This document shows, piece by piece, positions 44,643 to 55,237 of a stretch of 64,000 bases of DNA. Positions within the stretch are counted from its first letter, which is position 1. The number at the start of each line of letters is the position of its first letter. The position numbers and the translations under genes are program-made. This stretch comes from Mytilus trossulus (taxonomy: Eukaryota > Mollusca > Bivalvia > Mytilida > Mytilidae), in NCBI RefSeq assembly GCF_036588685.1, contig NC_086373.1, positions 50,909,164-50,973,163 of the forward strand, given 5' to 3'. Below the pieces are notes generated by a model. It ran no database searches. It saw only the letters and a list, made by a program, of their open reading frames with translations, and was not told the DNA's origin.

Positions 44643-46493
44643 CTAACAAGAATCGCTTGAACTTTCCTCTAGATTAGCTAAAATTTCATTTACCGTTTGT
44701 TCACGTTGTGTAATTGCACGAAGTCTTTGTTTCTCAAGTATGCTCTTTTCAGCAAGAGTGATATTACATTGTATGAACTCTTTCTGTTTTATATAGTCTC
44801 CTTTGACTGCGCACTTTAGAGCATCATGGAGATAATCTAATGATCGCTGTAGATTTTGTCTTTGTTTATGCTGTTCTGACCGAGCAATGTAAAACAACAT
44901 CCTTGACCAGTTAGTAGATTCATCCCAACAACTGTTTTCAAACAAGTTTAAATAAAACTCTGCCAAACTGATGTCTTCACTTGAAACATTGTTCACATAC
45001 ATGTATTCGATTTGTTTAACATCAACACCGAGAACAAATAACGCAAGGAAAAGATAAACTTGATTTAAGAACGATTTTATCTTGAAGACTTTCTCTTGCT
45101 CGTAATGTTTTATTGCTGTCAAAAAGCAGGTTTTTGCTCTTTCTCTGATAGAAAACGATCTTGTTCCATTTTGCGTACAACGAAGAATTGCTCCAAGATA
45201 ATTAGCCTCAAAGAAATACACGGCACCGGTAGAAAGACAATTGCCCAAGGTACTCATCGCTTGATGGGCTTCTTTTAATAGTGAAGATGCCTCATCAAAT
45301 TGCTTTGAGCGTGTGAACAGTTCAACTTTGAGTGGTAAAAGCCTAGCTAGGTGCCAATCTGGCATCGATGTGGAAGAAATCAGATGGGTAGCTTGATCAA
45401 AACTTTCCACAGCATCTCTGCGATTGTCATTGTAAAAGGTGGATATGCACATATCACTTCGATACAAAAGAACTTGAATGTCGGTATTTTCGATGTACTT
45501 TTGTCTGGCTGCTTTTGTTACGCTGTGAAATAGATCCCAGTCTCCTTTTTCGCGTAAAGTGAATAACTGATCCCAGAGCTTTGAGCAAAGACGCATTATC
45601 TTCTTGTTATTTGGAAGGGATTTCGAAACACTTTTCAAAAGGGCCAAGCTTTGTATTTCGTTTGAAGAAATTGGTTTTGCTTTAAGATGCTTTGCTGTAG
45701 ATAAGCGTACACGTATTTCTCTGCTATGACTATCATCATCGTCCAATTCAAATATTTTCTGTTTGTCAGTCAATCCTGTATTTGCAGAAATGTCATTTTG
45801 TGTGTGATATTTCAATTTGCTAATTTGATTCGCACAACAACCAGTGCAAGACGATTCCAACGAAGGTTTAATGTAATGTTCGCAATGACAAAAGTATAAA
45901 GTATGTTCATTAATCGTATGTTGTCTGACAATGTGATTATATTTGTTTCTCAAACTTGACACTAAACAGGTTACAACTTGACTTTGGGGTATTCTTGATT
46001 TTCCTAGAGCTTCAAAAAGTTTTTTCACCCCTTGCTCGCGACACGTTGTGTCTGAATTTATTAAATCCAAATCGTCGTCGGATAAAACTTCATCTTCAAA
46101 CAACTGATGTGTTATATCCTTAGCTCTTAGATTCTTTACTAATTTACAGTGAAAGCAGGTAAAACTAACACTAACGTCTTGCACCACACAGCGTTTCTGT
46201 ATTGATTCGTCTTCTTTTTTTAACACCTCACAAATGAAACCATAATCATTCGAAAGTGCTCTCAAAAGTGATGGATAAGGGTCTCCGTCTTTGAAACTCC
46301 TCCTTTTTAAAATATAGAGTAGCTTTGCGTTTTGTTCTCGTTTAGTTTTATTAGATAGGATTTCTTCGCATTCCCCAGAGCTTATGATTTCGTCTTCCTG
46401 GAGGATGTCTAATACATCGGAGTTTGATAATTCTATACTGTTGATAAGTAATTGATGGTTAGCTCGTAATAATCGATGGTGATTTGTTTCCAT
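44643..46493 (-). CDS. tandem-CARD protein with helical (TPR-like) C-terminal half, 616 aa
   Basis: One uninterrupted coding exon, ATG 46,493 to TAG 44,643. Twelve bases before the ATG lies a good acceptor, TTCTCTTTCAG (AG at 46,507-46,506), so a 5' UTR intron is likely. Residues ~6-92 and ~114-190 align with each other: LQEDEIIS / LFEDEVLS, KREQNAKLLYIL / CREQGVKKLFEAL, SLLRALSNDYGFI / CLVSSLRNKYNHI. Their length and pattern fit two death-fold CARD domains. Cysteine clusters follow (C113, C116; C202, C204, C216, C219, C220), possibly metal-binding. Residues ~281-590 are all-helical with alternating pairs (for example 355-372 and 398-413), as in TPR-type repeats. No NACHT, caspase or helicase part is present. 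CARDs recruit partners by CARD-CARD contact in innate immunity or cell death, so a cytosolic adaptor is inferred. Partner and pathway are unknown. Confidence 0.8.
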   Translation of the reverse strand: METNHHRLLRANHQLLINSIELSNSDVLDILQEDEIISSGECEEILSNKTKREQNAKLLYILKRRSFKDGDPYPSLLRALSNDYGFICEVLKKEDESIQKRCVVQDVSVSFTCFHCKLVKNLRAKDITHQLFEDEVLSDDDLDLINSDTTCREQGVKKLFEALGKSRIPQSQVVTCLVSSLRNKYNHIVRQHTINEHTLYFCHCEHYIKPSLESSCTGCCANQISKLKYHTQNDISANTGLTDKQKIFELDDDDSHSREIRVRLSTAKHLKAKPISSNEIQSLALLKSVSKSLPNNKKIMRLCSKLWDQLFTLREKGDWDLFHSVTKAARQKYIENTDIQVLLYRSDMCISTFYNDNRRDAVESFDQATHLISSTSMPDWHLARLLPLKVELFTRSKQFDEASSLLKEAHQAMSTLGNCLSTGAVYFFEANYLGAILRCTQNGTRSFSIRERAKTCFLTAIKHYEQEKVFKIKSFLNQVYLFLALFVLGVDVKQIEYMYVNNVSSEDISLAEFYLNLFENSCWDESTNWSRMLFYIARSEQHKQRQNLQRSLDYLHDALKCAVKGDYIKQKEFIQCNITLAEKSILEKQRLRAITQREQTVNEILANLEESSSDSC

Positions 46494-46558
46494 TTACTGG
46501 TCACACTGAAAGAGAAATGATCATTTATCTTTAGTTACACATCCTATAACCGAACACA

Positions 46559-46640
46559 AACTCCGAAACAGTGGTGACGTTGCTAAGCTAAACTTACAAC
46601 GTAGCCTAGCAAAGAGGACGTGACCGTTGTTTCGGAGTTT
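46559..46640. repeat. foldback just upstream of the CARD gene
   Basis: ACTCCGAAACAGTGGTGACGT (46,560) and ACGTGACCGTTGTTTCGGAGT (46,619-46,639) are complementary at about 17 of 21 positions, and TTGCTAAGC / GCCTAGCAA pair further inside. It is 50 bp upstream of the predicted splice acceptor, so it lies in the presumed first intron. MITE-like or regulatory. Confidence 0.65.
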
Positions 46641-46649
46641 TTACCAGAT

Positions 46650-47620
46650 ATATGTTACTGCAGGAAACAGTTAACACAGATTAAAATGTGTTGATCACGA
46701 TTGCAAAATTCATTTAATTGCAACCGCATTATAAATGGCACACAAAAAAAAAATGCATTATAGTAAAAGGGATACACACGGACAAAGACATGACAATTAT
46801 AAAGCGAATACATGTTAAAGATATAATTCAAATAGTCAAAGCATATGAACCATCATGATGAATGATATTGAAAACATGTACAAACTTGTTGAATACATGA
46901 TAGGTGAAATAGAGGTTAGACGTTACTATGTAATAATACAGAATAAAGATTTACCTAAATGATTTACTAAGAACAAACGCAACATAGTATGATGTTAATT
47001 AAAGCCGGAGACATTATACAGTTGTTATGTATATATGTCTCTGTTAAAGTAAATAAATATATTTGTCCAAGTAGGTCATAAATTAAGACTAATTAAGATC
47101 TTTTGCTCATACCGAATATATAAAAAAGAACGACTAATTTCTCCAACTAGGGAACTAGTATAGCATAATGATTTTGAATGGAATAGAGACGAGCAATACT
47201 TAAATTTAAAGTGAATATAGCTAAACTTTAACAGATCATCCTGCATAACTCAAGGAATTTGAGTATTTTTTTCATTGATAAATCTTTCGTTAAATACTAA
47301 CGGATGTTAAATCTAAAAGCTACGTACATTTCAAAATTGTGCAATGATAACAGAATAAGAACAGGTGGCAAGCGTAAGTGATGTTATAGCAATAGTTACA
47401 TTACATGTATGTTTCATTATAATACGTTATTTTGATTGGTTACAGCATCTCTCGTCATTATGAAATTAACCTTTATGACACGAGCTTACACAATTAAGTG
47501 CACAGGTAAATAAAATAAATAGTTGATATAAATCTGATATGGCTTATGAACACAGAAGATAAGTCTATTCTCACTGCTGCATGTAAATTTATTTCGAAAA
47601 ATTGTTAATTATGTGGCCTT
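46650..47620. other. upstream region of the CARD gene, nothing certain
   Basis: The first exon and promoter of the CARD gene should lie here or further up, but no TATA box or donor stands out. Confidence 0.35.
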
Positions 47621-47625
47621 CTTGT

Positions 47626-47697
47626 CTGCTTCAGACACGAGGAGGACTGTGTAAATACCACAGCTCCTTGAGTACCGCCCCTTGGTATCTGTTGCAG
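47626..47697. ncRNA. structured hairpin, copy A (candidate RNA)
   Basis: Outer stem: CTGCTTCAGACAC pairs with GTATCTGTTGCAG (one C-A mismatch). Inner stem: AGGACTGTG with CACAGCTCCT. A one-sided 3' bulge (TGAGTACCGCCCCTTG) sits between them. Copy B has the same architecture with different bases. Strand and expression unknown; it could be a repeat element rather than an RNA gene. Confidence 0.45.
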
Positions 47698-47791
47698 TAG
47701 GGAAACCTACACTATTCTCAATACCTGTTTACTGCAGTATATGTTATTTGCTGTGAATATACATAAACTTTTTTCATTTGTGTTTGTTTTT

Positions 47792-47869
47792 CTGCATCAG
47801 ATACGAGGAGGATTGTTAGAGCTTTTAAGATCACAATCCTAGAGCATCGTCCCTTGGTGTCTGTTGCAG
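47792..47869. ncRNA. structured hairpin, copy B (candidate RNA)
   Basis: Outer stem: CTGCATCAGATAC with GTGTCTGTTGCAG. Inner stem: AGGATTGT with ACAATCCT. A one-sided 3' bulge (AGAGCATCGTCCCTTG) follows. It starts 166 bp from the start of copy A. Where the copies differ in the stems, both sides change together or stay wobble-paired. Confidence 0.45.
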
Positions 47870-47959
47870 CTAAACAATCATTTATTTTATATTTATACAT
47901 TTTCAGCAAAATATTATAAAATCAAGTGAGAAAAAAAAAAAAAAAAAAATAAATAAATA

Positions 47960-48180
47960 AATGGGGTTTGCCACATCTCTGGAGTAGCAACTCTCAAATA
48001 CTTTTTTATTTAACAAATAATACCTGTATGACTATTTCAATAGTTTATTTTACAATGTTATGTAAAATACTGTATGTTGTATCAATCATATATGTTATGT
48101 GTATATGCCCCCCTGGGGACCTAATTTGGAAAATAAAATTTATCTTATCTATCTTATCTTATCTTATCTTAAATCACGCT
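47960..48180 (+). mobile_element. LINE 3' tail with (TCTTA)n end
   Basis: CTCCAGAGATG-type border, CCCCTGGGGACCTAATTTGG, AAAATAAAATTTATC, then TCTTA repeats. The plus-strand mate of 26,135-26,345. 5'-truncated; the preceding A-rich run (47,930-47,953) may be unrelated. Confidence 0.75.
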
Positions 48181-48199
48181 TCTACAATCCTAGCAAAAA

Positions 48200-48770
48200 A
48201 ATGCAATTAAAATTATATTTTAAATGCTTCTTTTGATAATTTTATAGGGTTGTAAATGCGTTGACCGTGTCACGAGTGCCTGTTTTTAGAACGAAGCTCT
48301 TACAGGTCATTATTCTTTTTTTTTAATCAGAGTTATCTTTCTTTACTCACAAGTTGATGTGTTTTGCAAAAATATGAAATCATTTTAATTCTCATCATAA
48401 ATACCAGGATTATATTTTATATTTGGGCCAGACGCGCGTTACGTCTACAATTGATATTTCATAATGTGTCTTTCTATATTGTAATGTTACACCACTACTT
48501 CAAGTTAGTTTAACCCCGCTGCATTTGTTTTCACCTGTCCTTATCTAGAAACATGTGGATCAGTGGATGTATTTTATTGATGTGGTTCATTTCCCCGTTT
48601 GAATAGGTTTACACTTGTCTTTTTTTACCCTTTATAGATTGCTGTTCGGTGTGAGACAAGGAACCGTGTTGAAGGGAGTATTTTGACCTATCATACTACA
48701 AAAAAAGATATCACCAATCAAATAAAAAATGTTGATACTGAACATGAACAACTCAAGCTGTAGGATTAAA
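48200..48770. other. repeat fragments, no gene
   Basis: Contains a CCAGACGCGCGTTACGTCTAC repeat word (compare GTAGACAAAACGCGCGTCTGG at 37,055 and 44,332) and dispersed-repeat pieces (CCCTTTATAGATTGCTGTTC at 48,628). Confidence 0.5.
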
Positions 48771-48771
48771 T

Positions 48772-49750
48772 AGTGTCCCCCATGAAATTATGTCCCATGG
48801 ACAAAATTTCACAGTAACTGTTATGACCTATGAAATTTGGTCCCGGACATAATTTTATTATAAAATATTGTCCACCTCTATGTAAAAGTGTCCCTTGACA
48901 AGAGATACTATTGTGACCATCGTTGGACATTTTTTCATAGTGAAATCATGTATATATTGCATAAAAGTCTTGTCTAATACCAAAAAAATTATTTAACAAA
49001 AAATAAGACTAAATTGACATTTGTATTTAAATAAGCAATAGGAATCTGATATATATTTCTTTACAATGTCTGTGATTCTTGGGAAGTTATATTTCCCAGA
49101 TATCTTATAACAGGTCTTGTTGACCCCAAGATGACATCCACTCTCATTATGACATAGATATAACACTTGTTTTAATTTGACCTTATGAATTACATGTTTT
49201 AATAAAAAAAAAAAAAAGAAGATGTGGTATATGATTGCCAATGAGACAACTATCCACAAAATACCAAAATGATTTTGCTCTTGTGTTTTTTTGTCAACAT
49301 GTATATACATTTCATTGTTTTTAATTTGAAACTTCTTTGTCTTCCTTCTAAATGATCTCCTATCATTATTTTCAAATTCTGGAGGGTATTGACCATCAGA
49401 CACATAATTATACAGCTGTTTATATTCATCACTTTCCATTTTTGTTCACATCTGTGTTGTCTTTATTTAATTTTCAGTTATGATTTAACTAATTGATTTA
49501 AACATTTCAATGATTTATAAATTATGTCCCTTCTGAAGGGACAGAAAAAAATAGCTACACTATGAAATATTGTCCTTTGTGACATAATTTTATAAATCAT
49601 CCATGAAATTATGTGCAAGTACTAGGGACAATTTTTCACTAAGGGAGACACTATTTTATGGTTTACAAATGTTTTATTTTGTCCCATGAACAAAATTTCA
49701 TAGCTGAACTGTGAAATAATGTTCTAGAGGACACAATTTCATGGGACACT
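48772..49750. mobile_element. ~980-bp TIR element with integrase-like relic
   Basis: Left end AGTGTCCCCCATGAAATTAT; right end, reversed, AGTGTCCCATGAAATTGTG; both arms reach a TTTCACAG word ~35 bp in. Internal TGTCCC..GACAAAATTTCA words recur. Inside, on the minus strand, lies an integrase-type fragment (see 48,993-49,439). Confidence 0.65.
48993..49439 (-). pseudogene. integrase zinc-finger relic (Ginger/gypsy-type)
   Basis: LYNYVSDGQYPPEF, FRRKTKKFQIKNNEMYIH and LCHNESGCHLGVNKTCYKI followed by a degenerate Cys pair match the N-terminal part and H2C2 zinc finger of gypsy/Ginger integrases. The usual CxxC is not intact. A 60-bp piece of the dispersed repeat (49,200-49,262) is inserted within the frame, and the catalytic domain is missing. 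Dead. Confidence 0.6.
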
Positions 49751-50489
49751 TTTTTGGCTTACATAAATACCTATCTGATTAACAGAAAGACTTTTTCACA
49801 TAAGGATATAAAAAAAAATTGAGCAGGCAGCTATTTTCTGGGTAGTTAGGGTAACGGCCAAAGTTTTCTGTCCTCATTCATTTGTTTTAAAACTACTCAT
49901 TCTTAATACATGTAAGATCATGTACACATTCAGTTAAATATTTAGTCATATCGAACAAAAAATGAAATGAAGAGATACAAATAAGACTGATAATTGACAA
50001 AATTTACCCATTAAAGCTTTTACATTTATATATCACATATCATGCAAAGTATTTTTTATGTAAAATATTAAAGAAATCTTTTATGAAACCACAAAAAGAC
50101 TATTTATAGTGTGTCATTTGTTCACTTACTAAGTACGTTAGAAAGGTATAATTTTACCTCTTCGTATCATTCAATTGTATATCTATATCTATATATAATT
50201 TAAAACCGGATCAAACCAATACGTATATTTTTGTTTAAAAGGCGGAGAATTACTTCCCTTTCCGTTTTGGATATAGTTCCGTGTCGTAACTGAGAAATTT
50301 AAGGCATTATCAAAGCTTAAAAGAATTAACAATTTTATAATATAATAATTAATGTATACCAATAAAAACAATATTCAATGATCTTATTACAGTGTTGAAT
50401 AGGTAATCATTTTACATTTGTACTTCTTCACTATCTGTATTACATGTAGATATGTTAGTATTTGTGTTCTCTTGACCCATATGGGTGCA

Positions 50490-50592
50490 TTTTGAAAATA
50501 AATTTATAGAATTACATTTGGTTGCTTGTTATATGCCCCCGAGGCTCAAAATGGGTGTATAAAAATATTCTGTTCTGTTCTATTCTATTAGG
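50490..50592 (+). mobile_element. LINE 3' tail with TTCTG-like repeats
   Basis: AAATAAATTTATAGAATTAC, then ATGCCCCCGAGGCTC and GTGTATAAAAATATTC, then CTGTTCTGTTCTATTCTATT. Same design as the (TCTTA)n tails, different family. Confidence 0.6.
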
Positions 50593-50815
50593 TATGTTAA
50601 AGTTGTCTCAGATATAGACAATAATAGTATATTTATATGATTTTTAAAAGGATTATGCTTTGAAACCGAGAAATTATATGTCAAATCCTTATAATGTCAA
50701 GTCGATACACTATTATTCCCCGGCTTTATTTAAGAAATAATTGTTGCAAACTATACTTTATTGTAGTTTTAACATGGGTAGGCATCATTTTCGTGATTAT
50801 TTTTGCCCGAGCGAT

Positions 50816-51935
50816 AGTCTCAAAGGAGTAGGTCCAGTAAGACCCCTTTTTGGCCCAAAAATATAGCAGGTTTACAAAGTTGTTAAAATGTAACTTTTAG
50901 TTATTTATTACACAGTAGAATGCTTCTGCTACATTAATATGGGCTGTTTTTGACACAACAATGCACATATATAGGGTACTAGCACCAATAAAGTCATGCT
51001 AAATTACTGAAATCTTCACAGTTCTAGCATTTTAGTTAAATTTTAGTCGGTTTTCGTGTAAAACGAAAGTGGCCGCATTCGAGTTCATCCTTAATATTAA
51101 AATGTAAGTTGTATTTTATAATAATACATAACATATATAAATGATGAGGATGAACACGGATTTCATTTTTTGACAAAAACCATCTGAAAAGTGACATTTT
51201 TCGGCATATTTGGTAGATTTTTCATATTTGAGCTTGAATCGGATCGTTTTTAATGACTAAATCAGTTAAAATCTTTCACATAAACTAATTGATTTAAATG
51301 AAATAGACACTTAACTGTTTAAAAAGTGGTCAAGATCTTTCGTCAGATGAAAATTAAATGTTAGGCCATAATCGGTCCTTACCGGACCTACTCCTGTCAG
51401 GTTCATCTAACGAAATATTTTCGACACTTTTTAAACACTTAAGTGTCTTTCAATTGATTCAATTAGTTAATGTGAAAGATGTTAACTGATTTATTCATTA
51501 AAATCGCTCCAATTCAAGCTTAAATATGAAAAATCTATCATATATGCCAAAAAACGTTACTTTTCATATGTTTTTTGGTCAAAAATCAAAGTGCCCGCAT
51601 CCGTGTTCATCCTTAACCTTTATATACGTTATGTATTATCATCAAATACAACTTAAATTTGAATATTATGAATGAACACGAATGCGGCCACATTGATTTA
51701 GACGGAAACCGTCTAAAATTTAACTAAAATGCGAAAATTGTGAAGATTTCAGTGATTTAGCATGACTTAATGATGCTAGTACCCGATATATGTGCATGGT
51801 TTTGTCAAAAATAGTCCATATTTATGAAGCAGGAGCATTCTACTTTTCAGTAAATTGGTAAAAGATAACATTTTCACAATTTTGTAAAATTGATATATAT
51901 TTGGGGCCAATAAGGGTTCTTACTGAACCTACTCC
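50816..51935. repeat. 1.12-kb foldback element (GGAGTAGGTCC ends)
   Basis: Left half 50,816-51,395 and right half 51,405-51,935 are inverted copies: CAAAGGAGTAGGTCCAGTAAG at the left; right end, reversed, CAAAGGAGTAGGTTCAGTAAG. Internal pairs include GGCCGCATTCGAGTTCATCC with GAACACGAATGCGGCC. The centre (51,355-51,415) holds an extra element end, TCGGTCCTTACCGGACC. No protein. A single arm occurs at 29,269-29,545. Confidence 0.8.
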
Positions 51936-51939
51936 TTTG

Positions 51940-54900
51940 TGTGTCATTTGATTCCTTGTGGGGAGTTTTTTCCTTTGCAATCATACCACATATTATTTTT
52001 TATGTATAAAACAAAGCTTTGGAGTGATCGAAATGTATTACAAACATGGTAAATTGAATGTCATAAAAAAGAAAAATATCCAAATCCTGTACACAAGCGC
52101 CTGCGGATGAAACCTCTGGTTTAAAGCTGGCATACGTATGCTGTATTAATCGTCTTGAATATTGATGAAATATTTGCCAATGGCCATTGATTTAATGATG
52201 TAATTGAATTCTATCATAAGCTACATCAAACTTAGTAATTAGAATATTCTTATTTGTAAATAAACAAATACGTACCTGCTCTGCTTAACACTGACTAACA
52301 AATCACGTGGTAAGTATTACGCAATGCACATGTACATGTACAACAATTAAATATTAAATATATTAAACAAAAACTTTAACAGTAGATGACATTCTTCATG
52401 TTGTTATTCATAAACCGGTAATCGATTAATGTTCTAAAATTAAATTGTAGTTTCACATTTTCTTAAAACTAGTAATTATACGAACTAGTCAATCCATAAT
52501 GACTACAAAAAACAACATCAATGAAACGTAATAAGTTTTATGAATTATATGTATATGTTGCAATTTAAAGTTATTAGTCTTCTTAAAACTGCTTATTGTT
52601 TATTAACAAGTTTATTGTTTACATAAAATTTAATATATAAAGGTCAACAATGATTACTCGTCTGCATGTTGCATTAGAGAGGCCAGAAAAGGGATCACTA
52701 TCATATTTTGGCAAACATTCAAAATACAAAATGTATACCACATTCTTGGTGTTTTTTATTGTTTTGTACATAAGTCAGACAGTAAAATTACATTTTGTTT
52801 TCTGTGTCGTTTAGGCTTGCTGTGAGGTGTGGGTTCTATGTCATTTGTCTGGCGGGGAGTTGTCTCATTGTCAATCATACCACATCTTCTAATTTGTATC
52901 CAGTGTCGACAAAAAATTCTTATATATCCGCCAATTAGAATTGAAAAACCTGTTTACTTTTGTTGAGAAACAATTGATTTTTGTAAATTCCGAACTGTAG
53001 AAAATTCCTATATTACATGTACAAAATTTAGAAATGTATATTTTTTTTTATGCCAGATGCAATTTAATGTGTTATCAAAAAATGAGTATAAATAGTACTC
53101 AACTTATAAAACTTAAAATTGTGGTGTTGGTCTTGTTGCCTTTTCTTTAATTATATATACATAACCCATTAACAAATTATTTCCTTGTTGGGTAATTTAT
53201 CAGAAGATTTAACTTGTGAGATTGTGAAGCGCATATTATTAATTAACTTCTAAATCAACTATACCGGTAGAGGTCAATACCCTTCATTACATTGTTTATG
53301 TATTAGGACCAAAACCATGATTTGAAAACTGTAGATGTAAATGGACTTTCAATAAATTTGATTTTTGAAGGTATGCGTCGACATATAAGGAAATAGATAT
53401 TACACTCACAACCAGAGTTGCTTTACTATTTTTATCCTCCTTTTATTCGTCTACTTCAACTTTACATTTGTTTATCAGCTATATTTGATTTATAATGGCC
53501 TCTGAAATGTATAACAGGGAAATATTTGTAGCTATATTTACAATTGATTAATACACCACAGAGAAAACAAACAGTCTGCTAAGGAGGTTTTAGTATATTG
53601 CCAGTGATATATAACCTCCTTTAGACTATCAAGGATGCGCAAGTCACCGCGCTCGCTAATATATGCCACAGAACAAAATCAAACATTGTCCACTGACTTT
53701 GCGATCTAATGCATACATTTTACTAGACGTTATAAGGCGCATATAAATTATCTTGTTTTTAAATTTTTTTTGTGTGATTAAAGGAGAGATGAAAGTTGCT
53801 CAACTCCCCCTTTATCATGATTGTTTGTCTCAAGAAGGCATTGCAGGAGCTAGTTATTCCGTGTTTGCCGTTTGTTGCTTCATGTGTTTCGGTTTTTGTT
53901 TTGTACATTCTTCATGTTGTTGATTTTCTTGTTCGAAATGTACCTCATTTTGTCAAGCTGGGCCTTCTATAGCATGTACTATGCTGTATGGTTTTGTCTA
54001 TATAACGCAACTATAAATAATTGTTATATAGGTGGGAGGTTCAGCTAATTATAAATCTAGGTTTCACCCACCATGTTCGTCAAAATGACCGTTTTTAATT
54101 TGTTCTGCTGGTTCATAACGCTTCATTTTATCACTTTTTATGGAATTCACATTTTTTCATTTACCTAGGAGTTCGGTATTTTTGCAATACTTTTTTGCTC
54201 ATTTTGAAGGCCACACTTTAGTTGCTTATTTCCACGTCCTCCTGTTTCTGGTAGTTGTATCGTTGTAAATCATACATATTTCCGTTTATTTACTATACAA
54301 GATTCAGATTTAAAAAAAAAAAAACACATCAATATTCGTATTTCGAGCAAGATCAGTGATCGGTCCTTGTCCATTAGTTGCATAAGGGGGGCAGAAGACA
54401 AACTGACGAAGTCATGTGTTAGACTCTCGAACGGTCTAGTTAGGCATCACACTAACAACAAATCAAAGGCACAAGATGGCTGAACTAGTAAAAACGTTTA
54501 TTTGACAAGCTGATCACGTTACAATCGTTAACTGTCTACAAATGTGACTTAAATCTAGAAAAACAAAGTACTAACTTTTAAATAGCCAAAAGTGGTATCT
54601 TAGTATAATCATAAAAAGTGGTCATTACTTTTAAATCCAATTATCTAAGTATTGAAGTTTATTTAATACAAACCTATAAAAGTCAATCAACTGACCTGTG
54701 ACCACTACACGATGACCACCAACCAAAGTATGTTAATATGTCATAAACATGTACTTATAAACCCCGTTCTTCAATATGATATTTTCCGCGTGTTAAACTC
54801 TGCATAGTACTTTTTATAAAATTACTGTCGATCTGTATATAAAAATAATTTGAACTTTAGAGATATCATATTAGCACCGTATATATAGTGTTACACATGA
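51940..54900. other. intergenic, no gene recognised
   Basis: Has dispersed-repeat ends at 51,958-51,996 and 52,840-52,895 (GGGGAGTTGTCTCATTGTCAATC). The remainder is AT-rich without visible exons. Confidence 0.4.
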
Positions 54901-54925
54901 CAAAATGATGAAGACATTGAAAGCT

Positions 54926-55200
54926 CGGGGTAATATCAGGTGCTTCGGAAGGGTCAACAGCCAGATCCTGATCCCCGACGTGTTGATCGTGTCATTTCGA
55001 ATTTGGCGATATTACAGTCGATCAATGAAATAAGGGAAGGATTGCAGTTTCAATTATCCAGACGCTCCATATCCATATATGTTATTGTTGGCTGTAAGAA
55101 CGATAACTCTGGTGCATCGAGACTAGAAGGATTGCGATTACGATAACTGTAACTTATCCGTCGTCATCTATGAAACGTGCAATTAATCAATCAACCAAAT
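54926..55200 (-). repeat. decayed 3' fragment of an RT-type element (weak)
   Basis: GGTAATATCAGGTGCTTCGG and the words after it recall 29,760-29,800 (GGGTGATCTCAGGTGCTAGG), the 3' region of the RT fragment. Too diverged for certainty; the 68-codon plus-strand frame here is probably not a gene. Confidence 0.35.
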
Positions 55201-55237
55201 CGTGAAATTCGTAGGAATTACTTTATAGATTATTAAC

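Noticed and set aside
51106..51935. Conserved non-coding enhancer suggested by duplicated sequence
   Set aside because: The two copies are the arms of one foldback element, and another half copy exists at 29,269, so it is repeat-derived.
54940..55146. 68-codon plus-strand frame
   Set aside because: It looks antisense to a decayed 3' region of an RT element, with no family features.
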